This document shows positions 9,520-17,698 of a stretch of DNA of 64,000 nt, piece by piece. Numbering within the stretch: the stretch's first letter is position 1; every line of letters begins with the position of its first letter. Source of the DNA: Novosphingobium sediminis (GTDB lineage: Bacteria > Pseudomonadota > Alphaproteobacteria > Sphingomonadales > Sphingomonadaceae); NCBI RefSeq assembly GCF_007991615.1, contig NZ_BJYR01000012.1, forward strand, positions 124,001 to 188,000, given 5' to 3'. The translations under genes and the position numbers were made by a program. The notes below the pieces were generated by a model. That model was not told where the DNA came from and did no database searches. It saw nothing but the letters and a program-made list of their open reading frames with translations.

Positions 9520-10059
9520 CTAGGCGGCCGGGTCCTTGTGCAGCCATTCGGCGTGGCGCGGGGCGCGCTTGGTGCGGCTCCATTCCTCGAGCATGACGGG
9601 GGCGAGGGTTTCCAATTCGGCATATTGCGCCGCCGTGCCGATATTGCAGGCGAGTTCGAGCCGGTGCCCGTTTGGATCGAAGAAATAGATCGAGCGGAAA
9701 ATGCCGTGGTAGGTCGGCCCGAGCACGTCGATGCCTTCCGCTTCCAGGTGCGCCTTGGCGGCGTGGAGCGCGGCTTCGTCGGCCACTTCGAAGGCTAGGT
9801 GCTGGACCCAGGCGGGGGTATTCGGGTCCTTGCCCATTTCCGGCTGGTTCGGCAGCTCGAAGAAGGCGAGGACATTGCCGCCGCCGCAATCGAGGAATAC
9901 GTGCATGTAGGGGTCATGCTCGCCGGTGGAGGGCACGGTGTCCTCGGCAAAGGCGGTGGTGTAGCGCATGCCCATCACGCGCTCGTACCAGGCGACCGTT
10001 TCCTTGGCGTCGCGGCACCGATAGGCGACGTGGTGTATGCGCTGGATTTGGGGGATCAT
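9520..10059 (-). CDS. VOC-fold (glyoxalase/dioxygenase-like) protein coupled to hppD
   Basis: A single vicinal-oxygen-chelate protein of 179 residues with two beta-alpha-beta-beta-beta units. Candidate metal ligands are H10 (IHHVAYR), E68 (FFELP), H87 (WVQHLAF) and E135 (GHRLELA), the glyoxalase I-like pattern. The [12 protein letters not shown] ending is typical of active members. Its ATG overlaps the hppD stop by four bases (ATGA), so it is co-translated with hppD. In related bacteria a similar small VOC protein often follows hppD. It could act on a tyrosine-pathway intermediate or detoxify a by-product, but the exact reaction is not known from the sequence. Confidence 0.88.
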   Translation of the reverse strand: MIPQIQRIHHVAYRCRDAKETVAWYERVMGMRYTTAFAEDTVPSTGEHDPYMHVFLDCGGGNVLAFFELPNQPEMGKDPNTPAWVQHLAFEVADEAALHAAKAHLEAEGIDVLGPTYHGIFRSIYFFDPNGHRLELACNIGTAAQYAELETLAPVMLEEWSRTKRAPRHAEWLHKDPAA

Positions 10060-11171
10060 GCGGCGGTCTCCACGTTCAGCACGCCGCGGCGCATCTGGTC
10101 GCGCTCCATCGACTGGAACAGTGCGGTGAAGTTGCCCTCGCCGAAGCCTTCGTCCTTCTTGCGCTGGATGAATTCGAAGAACACCGGGCCGATCTGTGTT
10201 TCTGAAAAGATCTGCAGGAGCAGGCGCGGATCGCCCGCTTCGATCGAGCCATCGAGCAGGATGCCGCGCTTCTGCAGTTCGTCCACCGGCTCGCCGTGGC
10301 CGGGGAGGCGCTCCGCCAGCATCTCGTAGTAGGTCGCGGGAGGGGCGGTCATGAACGGGGTGCCGAGCGCCTTGAGGCGGTCCCACGCGCCGAGGAGGTC
10401 GTCGCAGGCGAACGCGATGTGCTGGATGCCCTCGCCGTTGTAGGCGCGCAGGAATTCCTCGATCTGGCCGCCGCCGGCTTTCGCCTCTTCGTTCAGGGGG
10501 ATGCGGATCTTGCCATCGGGCGCGGTCATCGCGCGGCTGGTGAGGCCGGTGTATTCGCCCTTGATGTCGAAATAGCGGATCTCGCGGAAATTGAAGATGC
10601 GCTCGTAGAAGGCGGCCCAGTGCGCCATGCGGCCGCCGTAGACGTTGTGGGTGAGGTGGTCGATCGTGTGGAAGCCCGCGCCTTTCGGCTGGCGGTCGAC
10701 GCCCGGCAGGTAGACGAAATCGATGTCGTAGATCGAGAGATCGCCCATGGGCGAGCCTTCGTAGCGGTCTATCAGGTAGATGATCGCGCCGCCGATGCCG
10801 CGGATGGCGGGGAGGCTGAGTTCCATCGGGCCGGTGCGCACTTCGACCGGCTCGGCGCCGCGTTCGAGGGCGACGCGGTAGGCTTCGGCGGCGTTGCGCA
10901 CGCGCCAGCCCATGCCGCAGGCGGAAGGGCCATGTTCAGCGGCGAACCACGCGGCGGGGCTTTTGGGTTCATAGTTGGCGATGAGGTTGATGCCGCCCTG
11001 CCGCCAGAGCTGCACCGCCTTGGAGCGGTGGTTTGCGATGTGGGTGAAGCCCATCGCAGCGAACACGGGCTCGAGCAGACCGGGCTGCGGGGCGGAGAAC
11101 TCGATGAACTCGAAGCCATCGAGGCCTAGCGGGTTTTCGAACAGATCGGTCGTCTTCGCCTCGGCGTTCAC
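10056..11171 (-). CDS. hppD: 4-hydroxyphenylpyruvate dioxygenase
   Basis: Fe(II) dioxygenase that converts 4-hydroxyphenylpyruvate to homogentisate in tyrosine catabolism. The iron ligands are visible as the first histidine of the IDHLTHNV motif (residue 172 from the start chosen here), the histidine in IQHIAF (251) and the glutamate in FFEFIQRK (333). The C-terminal [17 protein letters not shown] is the lid helix region. A GTG at 11171 follows GGGAG by seven bases and gives 371 residues. An in-frame ATG at 11189 lacks a ribosome binding site, so GTG is preferred. The downstream VOC gene is coupled. No hmgA or maiA/fahA lies in the window. Confidence 0.95.
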   Translation of the reverse strand: MNAEAKTTDLFENPLGLDGFEFIEFSAPQPGLLEPVFAAMGFTHIANHRSKAVQLWRQGGINLIANYEPKSPAAWFAAEHGPSACGMGWRVRNAAEAYRVALERGAEPVEVRTGPMELSLPAIRGIGGAIIYLIDRYEGSPMGDLSIYDIDFVYLPGVDRQPKGAGFHTIDHLTHNVYGGRMAHWAAFYERIFNFREIRYFDIKGEYTGLTSRAMTAPDGKIRIPLNEEAKAGGGQIEEFLRAYNGEGIQHIAFACDDLLGAWDRLKALGTPFMTAPPATYYEMLAERLPGHGEPVDELQKRGILLDGSIEAGDPRLLLQIFSETQIGPVFFEFIQRKKDEGFGEGNFTALFQSMERDQMRRGVLNVETAA

Positions 11172-11341
11172 CGCATTTCTCCCGTGCATTCTGAAGTGCT
11201 CGGATCATAGCAGATTCGCTGTGCGTTGTCCGCGCAAAGACAGCGGCATAACTGGCGTAGCGCGCGTCAAATACGCGTCATATCATACTACGATGCAAGT
11301 TCTGTGCGCAATACTGTAGGCAAGCCTGATCCTTGTGCGTG

Positions 11342-12250
11342 CTAGGCAGCCGGCCGCAGTTCGCCGTCGCTGCCGACGATGCTTTCGAGCCAATCGACGA
11401 AAGCGCGCGCGCGGCGGCTCGATTTGCGGCCAGAGGGGAACATCGCCCACACGTCGAGCGTGCTGAGGTTCCACTCGGTGAGCACCGGGCGGACCGTGCC
11501 GGCGGAAAGCTCGGGCGCGAACATGAGCCGCGAGCCCATGCCGATGCCCAGCCCGGCAAGGATGCACGAACGCATGCCCTCCGCCGCGCTGACCCGCAGC
11601 GTCGGCTGGACCGCGACTGAGACGGCGGCAGTGCCCTTGTTGAAGGACCACGCAGTCGCGCCCTCGAACTGGCTGTAGGCCACCACGCGGTGGGCGAGCA
11701 GGTCTTCCGGCGTTTTCGGTGCGCCCATGCGATCAAGATAGTCGCAGGACGCGACCAGAATCCGCTGCGAACTGCCAAGGCGCCGCGCAACGAGGCTGCT
11801 ATCGGCTGGCTTGCCGAGGCGGATGGCGAGATCGACGCCCTGTTCGATGAGATCAACCCAGCGGTCATCGAGGATGAGATCGATGCTGAGATCAGGGTGC
11901 GCATCGAGGAATTCCGAGAGGCGCGGCAGCACATGGAGTGCGGCATAGGTCGGCGGGGCGGCAAGGCGCAGGCGTCCGGCGAGCGAAGTCGCCGCCTCGC
12001 GCGCGGCGGCTTCGGCCTCGTCGGCTTCATCGAGCACGATCCGCGCCCGCTCGTAGAAGCGCTGGCCTGCATCGGTGAGGTGCTGGGCGCGGGTGGTGCG
12101 GGTGAGGAGACGCACGCCGAGGTACTCCTCAAGGTTGGCGATAGCCTTGGAAACGGCCGGTTGCCCCATATTGAGCCGCCGCGCTGCGGCCGAGAAACTG
12201 CCGGTTTCGACGACCGTGGCAAACTGCTTCATTGCAACCAGGCGGTCCAT
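11342..12250 (-). CDS. LysR-family transcriptional regulator
   Basis: A 302-residue LTTR. The N-terminal winged helix-turn-helix is FATVVETGSFSAAARRLNMGQPAVSKAIANLE (residues about 10-41), with the conserved FSAAARRL and AVSKAI helices. The C-terminal part is the periplasmic-binding-like effector domain of the type seen in the CrgA/DsdC-like group (PPTYAALHVLPRLSEFL, VDLAIRLG, VAYSQFEG). It is divergent from the peroxiredoxin-like gene with 122 bases between starts, the classic LTTR layout, so that gene is its most likely target. hppD downstream on the same strand is a second possibility. No T-N11-A box was clear. Start: ATG after AAAGGGGA. Confidence 0.92.
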   Translation of the reverse strand: MDRLVAMKQFATVVETGSFSAAARRLNMGQPAVSKAIANLEEYLGVRLLTRTTRAQHLTDAGQRFYERARIVLDEADEAEAAAREAATSLAGRLRLAAPPTYAALHVLPRLSEFLDAHPDLSIDLILDDRWVDLIEQGVDLAIRLGKPADSSLVARRLGSSQRILVASCDYLDRMGAPKTPEDLLAHRVVAYSQFEGATAWSFNKGTAAVSVAVQPTLRVSAAEGMRSCILAGLGIGMGSRLMFAPELSAGTVRPVLTEWNLSTLDVWAMFPSGRKSSRRARAFVDWLESIVGSDGELRPAA

Positions 12251-12372
12251 GCATTCATTCCCCTTTGGAACAGATGCTATCAGAGCAGGGCTCCTACTGC
12301 CAAGCGCAGGAATTGGTCATTGTCTCCTAAGTGCCGGAAACGGCGAACGAAGCCGAGATACAGGAGACCGCC

Positions 12373-13053
12373 ATGACCACGACGCTCAAATCCGCGCTCG
12401 AACAGTTCCGCCTCGAATTCGCCGGCAAGATCCCGCCCGAGATTGCGGCGGTGATGACGCGCGCAGACGACGAACTCGCAGCGTCCGGCATAGCGGCCCG
12501 CGCGCTCGGCGCCGGTGCGGAAGCGCCCGATTTCACGCTGAAGGGTGCGCGGGGCGAGCCCGTGACGCTGTCGAAGCTGCTCCGCGAAGGGCCGGTTGTG
12601 GTGAGCTTCTACCGCGGCGGCTGGTGCCCCTATTGCAACCTCGAACTCCGCGCGCTGCAGGCGGTGCTGCCCGAGATCACGGCGCGCGGTGCAACGCTCG
12701 TTGCGATCTCTCCGGAACTTCCCGACGAGAGCCTTTCGACCGCAGAGAAGAACGAACTCACTTTCCCGGTGCTGAGCGATGCCGGTAGCCGGGTTGCGAA
12801 AGAGTGGGGCATTGCCTTCGATCTCGCCGAGGAATTGCGTCCGATCTATGCCCGTTTCGGCCATGCGTTGCCGGATCGCAACGGTGGCAGCGAGTGGATC
12901 CTGCCGGTGCCGGCGACATTCGTCATCGCGCCCGATGGCAGGGTGCGGCTGGCCTTTGTCGATACGGACTATCGCAACCGGCTGGAGCCTGACGCCGTGC
13001 TCGCCGCGCTGGCCGGCATCACGCAGGCAGGTGCGACTCACGTTCGCCCGTAA
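12373..13053 (+). CDS. Peroxiredoxin-like (AhpC/TSA) family protein
   Basis: A 226-residue thioredoxin-fold protein. After an N-terminal helical extension comes APDFTLKGARGEPVTLSKLL, then VVSFYRGGWCPYCNLELRAL with a CxxC pair at residues 85 and 88. This is the signature of the PRX-like/AhpC-TSA group in which the peroxidatic cysteine sits in WCPYC. It probably reduces peroxides using thiols. The ATG is preceded by CAGGAG at good spacing; an upstream in-frame ATG at 12331 lacks one. The gene is divergent from the LysR regulator, which suggests redox- or metabolite-responsive control. kynB follows after 133 bases and may or may not share the transcript. Confidence 0.9.
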   Translation: MTTTLKSALEQFRLEFAGKIPPEIAAVMTRADDELAASGIAARALGAGAEAPDFTLKGARGEPVTLSKLLREGPVVVSFYRGGWCPYCNLELRALQAVLPEITARGATLVAISPELPDESLSTAEKNELTFPVLSDAGSRVAKEWGIAFDLAEELRPIYARFGHALPDRNGGSEWILPVPATFVIAPDGRVRLAFVDTDYRNRLEPDAVLAALAGITQAGATHVRP

Positions 13054-13186
13054 CCATGCGAGGCGGCGCGGCGGCTAGCGTGCTGCCGCTATTGCACGCC
13101 TGCCCGTCCGGCGGCTTGCCATGCGCTGCCCCGCCGGTAGAACGCTTGCTGCGCTCCTTGCGGAGCGCGCAAGGGAGACCGGGCGG

Positions 13187-13825
13187 GTGCGGATTATCGA
13201 TATTTCGCAAAGACTTGATGCGGGTACGCCGCTATGGCCGGGAGAACCCGCGCTGGCGGTGCGCCGCCATGCCGAGATCGGCCCCGGCTGCCCGGTCAAT
13301 GTGGGATCGGTTCACCTCGCACTCCATTCGGGCACCCATGCCGACGCGCCGCTTCACTATGACGCGGGCGGTGCATCCAGCGCGGAGACGGCGCTCGATC
13401 CCTATATCGGGCGCTGCGTGGTGGTGGATGTTCGCCACGCTGCGGGCGCTGCGGTCGAGACCGCCGACATCGACTGGTCGGCACTCGAAGCAGCAAAGGC
13501 GCCGCGGGTTCTGCTGCGGACCTATGACTGCTTTCCCCATGCGGCATGGGACCATGATTTCCGGGCGGTTTCGGCAGAAGTGATCCGCAGGCTGGGGGCG
13601 CTCGGTGTGGTGCTCGTCGGCACCGATGCGGCTTCGCTCGATCCCGAGACATCGAAGACCATGGACGCGCACCATGCCGTGCGCGCCGCTGACATGCGCA
13701 TTCTGGAGGGTCTGGTGCTCGACGATGTGGTGCCGGGGGTCTACGAACTCATCGCGCTGCCGCTGCCGCTGGCAGGGGCAGACGCCAGCCCGGTGCGCGC
13801 GGTGCTGCGGGAGATCGCGGCATGA
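13187..13825 (+). CDS. kynB: Kynurenine formamidase (arylformamidase)
   Basis: Hydrolyses N-formylkynurenine to kynurenine plus formate, the second step of aerobic tryptophan breakdown. It has 212 residues of the cyclase/KynB family. The metal-binding signature HSGTHADAPLH is at residues 47-57, after the N-terminal RIIDISQRLDAGTPLWPGE. VGTDAASLDPETS and the final helix match KynB. A GTG at 13187, nine bases after GGGAG, places the start where family members begin. The stop overlaps the kynU start by four bases (ATGA), so the pair is translationally coupled. The usual third gene, tryptophan 2,3-dioxygenase kynA, is not in the window. Confidence 0.92.
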   Translation: MRIIDISQRLDAGTPLWPGEPALAVRRHAEIGPGCPVNVGSVHLALHSGTHADAPLHYDAGGASSAETALDPYIGRCVVVDVRHAAGAAVETADIDWSALEAAKAPRVLLRTYDCFPHAAWDHDFRAVSAEVIRRLGALGVVLVGTDAASLDPETSKTMDAHHAVRAADMRILEGLVLDDVVPGVYELIALPLPLAGADASPVRAVLREIAA

Positions 13826-15063
13826 GCGGGTGGGATCGCGCGGCACTAGAAGCGCTCGATGGGGCCGATCCGCTGGCGGGCTTTCGCGAGCAGTTTCAGC
13901 TGCGTGAAGGGCTGATCTACCTAGACGGCAATTCGCTGGGTGCGCTGCCCCGCCGCACTCTGGCGCGGCTGGAGCAGACCATCACGCAGGAATGGGGCGA
14001 GGGGCTCATTACCTCGTGGCTGGGCGCGGACTGGATCAACGCGCCGCGCCGGGTGGGGGACAAGATCGCGCGCCTGCTTGGTGCGGAGCCGGGTGAGGTG
14101 GTCGTGGCAGATTCCACGTCGGTCAATCTGTTCAAGGCGATCACGGCGGCGCTTTCGCTGCGGCCGGAGCGAACCGTTATCCTCTCCGAAACCGGCAATT
14201 TCCCGACCGATCTCTACATGATGCAGGGCATCGCGGCATTCTCGGGCGGGCGCGTGCGGGCCGAAGCGGTGGCGGGCGATATGGTGCTCGACCGGCTCGG
14301 CGCTGATGTCGCGGTGCTGCTGCTGACGCAGGTGCACTACAAGACCGGCGCGGTGCGCGACATGGCAGAAGTGACGCGGCGCGCGCATGAGGCGGGGGCG
14401 CTGGTGATCTGGGATCTCAGCCACAGCGCGGGGGCGATCCCGGTCGACCTCAATGGCGCGGGCGCCGATTTCGCGGTGGGCTGCGGGTACAAGTTCCTCA
14501 ACGGCGGACCGGGCGCGCCGGCCTATCTCTTCGCGGCGCGGCGGCATCAGGCAAAGGCCGTGCCGGTGCTGTCCGGCTGGATGGGGCATGCCGACCCCTT
14601 CGCCTTCGAGGACGCTTACCGCGCAGCCGAGGGGATCGAGCGCTTTCTCTGCGGAACGCCGCCGATTCTCGGGGTGGCCGCGCTCGAATGCGGGATCGAC
14701 CTGATCGCCGAGGCAGACATGGCCGCGCTGCGGGCGAAGTCGCTGCAATTGGGCCGCGTGTTCATGGACCTCATGGACGAGCATTGCGCCGGGCTCGGCT
14801 TTGCGCTGGTAAGCCCCCGCGAGGATGCGCGGCGCGGCAGCCATGTCTCCTACGCGCACCCTGAGGGCTACGGCATGATGCAGGCGCTGAAGGAGCGCGG
14901 CGTGATCGGCGATTTCCGCGATCCCGATGTGCTGCGCTTCGGGATCACGCCGCTCTACCTGCGCCATGTCGATATGCTGGAGGCGGTCCTGCGCATCCGC
15001 GAGGTCTGCGAAACGCGCGCGTGGGACGATCCGCGCTGGGCCGTGCGGGCTGCGGTGACCTGA
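13822..15063 (+). CDS. kynU: Kynureninase
   Basis: PLP enzyme that cleaves kynurenine to anthranilate and alanine, or 3-hydroxykynurenine to 3-hydroxyanthranilate. It has 413 residues, a fold type I aminotransferase class V protein. The Schiff-base lysine is K224 in GCGYKFLNGGPG, and the aspartate that binds the PLP nitrogen is D198 in VIWDLSHSAG. LIYLDGNSLGALPR near residue 31 and VADSTSVNLFK near 95 are typical. It overlaps kynB by four bases. The product anthranilate would need a further route (degradation or use in secondary metabolism) not encoded nearby. Confidence 0.96.
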   Translation: MSGWDRAALEALDGADPLAGFREQFQLREGLIYLDGNSLGALPRRTLARLEQTITQEWGEGLITSWLGADWINAPRRVGDKIARLLGAEPGEVVVADSTSVNLFKAITAALSLRPERTVILSETGNFPTDLYMMQGIAAFSGGRVRAEAVAGDMVLDRLGADVAVLLLTQVHYKTGAVRDMAEVTRRAHEAGALVIWDLSHSAGAIPVDLNGAGADFAVGCGYKFLNGGPGAPAYLFAARRHQAKAVPVLSGWMGHADPFAFEDAYRAAEGIERFLCGTPPILGVAALECGIDLIAEADMAALRAKSLQLGRVFMDLMDEHCAGLGFALVSPREDARRGSHVSYAHPEGYGMMQALKERGVIGDFRDPDVLRFGITPLYLRHVDMLEAVLRIREVCETRAWDDPRWAVRAAVT

Positions 15064-15143
15064 GGGAACCTATCACTTTCGCCTGATGAGCCCCGGCCGG
15101 GGAGGCGGCATGCTGCGCCTTGGACGAAGGGGAGATGACGGGC

Positions 15144-15962
15144 ATGGGCGAGCTTTCCGGCAAACTGGCGATCGTGACGGGCGCCGCGCGAGGACAGGGC
15201 CGCGCGATGGCGCTGGCGCTGGCCGGGGCCGGTGCGGATGTCGCGATCTGCGATGTGGGGGAGGCGGCCATGCCGAGCGTCGGATATCCGCTCGGCGGCG
15301 CGCTTGATGCCGTGGCGCGGGAGATCGAGGCGCTGGGCGTGCGAGCGCTGTTTGCCGCCTGCGATATCCGCCGACAGGCCGAAATCGATGCCTTTATCGG
15401 CCAGCTGACGGCGGAGTTCGGGCGGATCGACATTCTGGTCAACAATGCCGGCATTCTTACCGGCAACATGCCGATGCACCTGCTCGACGACGAGACGTTC
15501 GAGACGACCATTGCGGTCAACCTCACCGGCAGCTGGCGGATGAGCCGGGCCGTGGTGCCGGTGATGATCGCGGGCGGCAAGGGCGGGCGGATCATCAACA
15601 TCGCCTCGGTTGCGGGGATGATCGGCACGCCGGGCTTCGGCCACTACTGCGCGACGAAGCACGGGCTTGTCGGCGTGACCAAGACGATGGCGGCAGAACT
15701 CGGCGCCTATGGCATCACCGTCAATGCGGTGTGCCCGGGCTTCCTGCCGACGCCGATGGTCGAGCACACCGCCAGTGAAATCGCTGCGCGGGCGGGGCTG
15801 ACGCAGGAGCAGGTCTATGAGCAGTATCTCAGCGTCGCGCATGTGAAGGAGCCGATCAAGCCTGAGCAGACTGCGGCTTCGGTGCTCTATCTGGCGAGCG
15901 AGGCGGCGCGCGTGGTGACGGGATCGAACCTCGTGATCGATGCCGGTTGGTCCGCCACCTGA
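15144..15962 (+). CDS. SDR-family oxidoreductase in the kyn cluster
   Basis: A 272-residue classical SDR. TGAARGQG is at residues 12-19, NNAG at 100-103, S155, and YCATK at 168-172. The TGAARGQG glycine motif and an insert after beta-2 (SVGYPLGGALDAVAREIEA, in part) resemble the mycofactocin-associated SDR group, which holds its NAD tightly. This likeness is from memory and would need a profile search. ATG 15144 follows GGGGAG by nine bases; earlier in-frame starts have no spacing. The gene is 80 bases after kynU and 66 before the DUF1330 gene, in the same direction, so it is probably part of one unit acting on a kynurenine-derived or imported alcohol/ketone. Confidence 0.88.
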   Translation: MGELSGKLAIVTGAARGQGRAMALALAGAGADVAICDVGEAAMPSVGYPLGGALDAVAREIEALGVRALFAACDIRRQAEIDAFIGQLTAEFGRIDILVNNAGILTGNMPMHLLDDETFETTIAVNLTGSWRMSRAVVPVMIAGGKGGRIINIASVAGMIGTPGFGHYCATKHGLVGVTKTMAAELGAYGITVNAVCPGFLPTPMVEHTASEIAARAGLTQEQVYEQYLSVAHVKEPIKPEQTAASVLYLASEAARVVTGSNLVIDAGWSAT

Positions 15963-16028
15963 TGGCCCTTGCGCGGCGCGGGAGCGTGCCGCAAGACGCA
16001 TGTGAAATAAAAACGGAGGGATGCCCGA

Positions 16029-16319
16029 ATGACGGCCTATGTTGTGTTCATCAAGGATGGCGTGAACGATCAGGCGGAGCTTGATCAGTATAACGCCAAG
16101 GCGGGGGCTTCGATTGCCGGCCATCCGCTGAAGCCGCTGGCGTTCTATGGCCCCAACGAAACGTGGGAAGGGCCGACCGCGGAAGGTCTCGTGATTATCG
16201 AGTTCCCCGATATCGCCGCGGCAAAGGCATGGTACAACAGCCCCGCCTATCAGGAGGCCAAGGTGCACCGCCTGAAGGGTGCGAGCTACCGCGTGATGGT
16301 GACCGAAGGAGTCGGCTGA
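16029..16319 (+). CDS. DUF1330-family small protein
   Basis: A 96-residue ferredoxin-like (dimeric alpha-beta barrel) protein matching DUF1330: it opens MTAYVVFIKDGVNDQAELDQY, then LKPLAFYGPNETWEG, VIIEFPDIAAAKAWYNSPAYQ, and a final strand YRVMVTEG. A strong GGAGGG lies eight bases before the ATG. Members of this fold often sit in catabolic operons and may be small monooxygenases, isomerases or binding proteins, but DUF1330 has no settled activity. Its place between an SDR and a transporter suggests a role in the same pathway. Confidence 0.9.
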   Translation: MTAYVVFIKDGVNDQAELDQYNAKAGASIAGHPLKPLAFYGPNETWEGPTAEGLVIIEFPDIAAAKAWYNSPAYQEAKVHRLKGASYRVMVTEGVG

Positions 16320-16373
16320 AAGCAGCCCGCAAGGCCCGCTTGCAACTTGGGGGCGTTACGGCATGATGGCGTA

Positions 16374-17666
16374 ATGGCCTCCGCCCAGCACACTATTTCG
16401 CACCGCTCGATGCTGATTGCGGGCTTTTCGACTGTGGTCGAGTGGTACGATTTCACGCTTTACATCTATGTCGCGACCATCATCTCGCGTGTGATGTTCG
16501 GCGGCGGCGAAGGCTCGCTGGCAGCAGTGCTGGCGGGCTTTGCCATTTCCTATCTGATGCGGCCGCTGGGCGCGCTCGCCATGGGCCATTATGGCGATCG
16601 GCATGGGCGGCGCAGCGCCATGCTGCTCTCGATGGCGGTGATGACGGCGGCGATGCTCGGCTGCGCATTGCTGCCCACTCATGCGCAGATCGGCCCGGCG
16701 GCGGGCTTCCTGCTGCTGGCGCTGCGCTGCGTGATGGCCTTTGCGGTCGGCGGTGAATACACCGGAGTGGTGGCCTACCTGATCGAAGGCGCGGGGCCGA
16801 ACCGGCGCGGCCTCATCACCAGCTGCGCTTCGGCGGCGAGCGAGATTGGCGCGCTATTGGCGGTCGGCGTCGCGGCGCTGACGACCTGGGCCTTGCCCGC
16901 AGAAACGCTCGATGCCTGGGGCTGGCGCATTCCCTTCTTCGTCGGTGCGGCGCTTGCGGGGGGCGTGCTGCTGGCGCGCGCCTCGATGGACGAATCTCCT
17001 GAGTTCGAACGCCACCGTGCAGCCGGAACAGTGCCCAAGGCTCCGCTGCGCCACGCGTTGCAGCACGAGCGTATCGGCATCATCCGCGGGTTCTCGATCT
17101 CGGCACTGGGATCGATCAGTTACTACGTCGGCATCACCTATGTGCCCGCCTTCCTCGCCTCGGTCGGCGCGGTGGGCGAGGGGACGGCCCTGACGCTGTC
17201 GACCGTGGCGGCATTCGTCGTCATCGCGGTGACGCCGCTGGTCGGCGCACTGTCTGACCAGATCGGGCGGCGACCGGTGCTCATCGGCATTGCCCTTGCC
17301 TGCGCGGCGGGGCCGATCACGCTGTTTGCCTTGATGGCGCATGGCGGTATCTGGCCGGCGCTGTTTGGCGCTGTGCTGCTGGCCGCGTTGGGCGGGGCGT
17401 GGAGCGCGGTGGGGGCTGTCGCGACCGCCGAGCAGTTTTCGGGGCAGGCGCGGCTTTCCGGTCTCGCGCTGGGCGTGACAAGCGCGACTGCGGTTTTCGG
17501 CGGGCTGACGCCGCTGGTGGCGCAGATGCTGCTGGAGGGCACGCACTGGCCCGCGGTTCCCGGCGCAATGATCGCGGTCGTCGCGCTGGCGATCCTGCCG
17601 GTGCTCTGGCGCATTCCCGAAACGGCACCACGCCAAAGCTGGACAGCCGAACCACAGCCGATATAG
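16374..17666 (+). CDS. MFS transporter of the metabolite:H+ symporter (MHS) type
   Basis: Inner-membrane permease of 430 residues with about 12 helices. GFSTVVEWYDFTLYIYVA in helix 1 is the hallmark of the MHS group (ShiA, ProP, KgtP). GHYGDRHGRRSAML follows helix 2, GGEYTGVVAYLIE marks helix 4, and DQIGRRPVLIG opens the second half. MHS carriers bring in carboxylates or betaines with protons. The ATG at 16374 is preferred over an upstream TTG because it begins just before the conserved helix 1. It lies 54 bases after the DUF1330 gene, and the CmcJ-like oxygenase follows 32 bases later, so it probably imports the compound that this cluster handles. Confidence 0.92.
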   Translation: MASAQHTISHRSMLIAGFSTVVEWYDFTLYIYVATIISRVMFGGGEGSLAAVLAGFAISYLMRPLGALAMGHYGDRHGRRSAMLLSMAVMTAAMLGCALLPTHAQIGPAAGFLLLALRCVMAFAVGGEYTGVVAYLIEGAGPNRRGLITSCASAASEIGALLAVGVAALTTWALPAETLDAWGWRIPFFVGAALAGGVLLARASMDESPEFERHRAAGTVPKAPLRHALQHERIGIIRGFSISALGSISYYVGITYVPAFLASVGAVGEGTALTLSTVAAFVVIAVTPLVGALSDQIGRRPVLIGIALACAAGPITLFALMAHGGIWPALFGAVLLAALGGAWSAVGAVATAEQFSGQARLSGLALGVTSATAVFGGLTPLVAQMLLEGTHWPAVPGAMIAVVALAILPVLWRIPETAPRQSWTAEPQPI

Positions 17667-17698
17667 TTCGCTTACCTAACAATAAGCGGAGAAGGTGA

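Noticed and set aside
11172..11189. ATG start of hppD at 11189
   Set aside because: No ribosome binding site precedes it, while GTG at 11171 has GGGAG at seven bases; kept as an alternative.
12331..12372. Upstream ATG for the peroxiredoxin-like gene
   Set aside because: It lacks a ribosome binding site and adds 14 non-conserved residues; ATG 12373 has CAGGAG before it.
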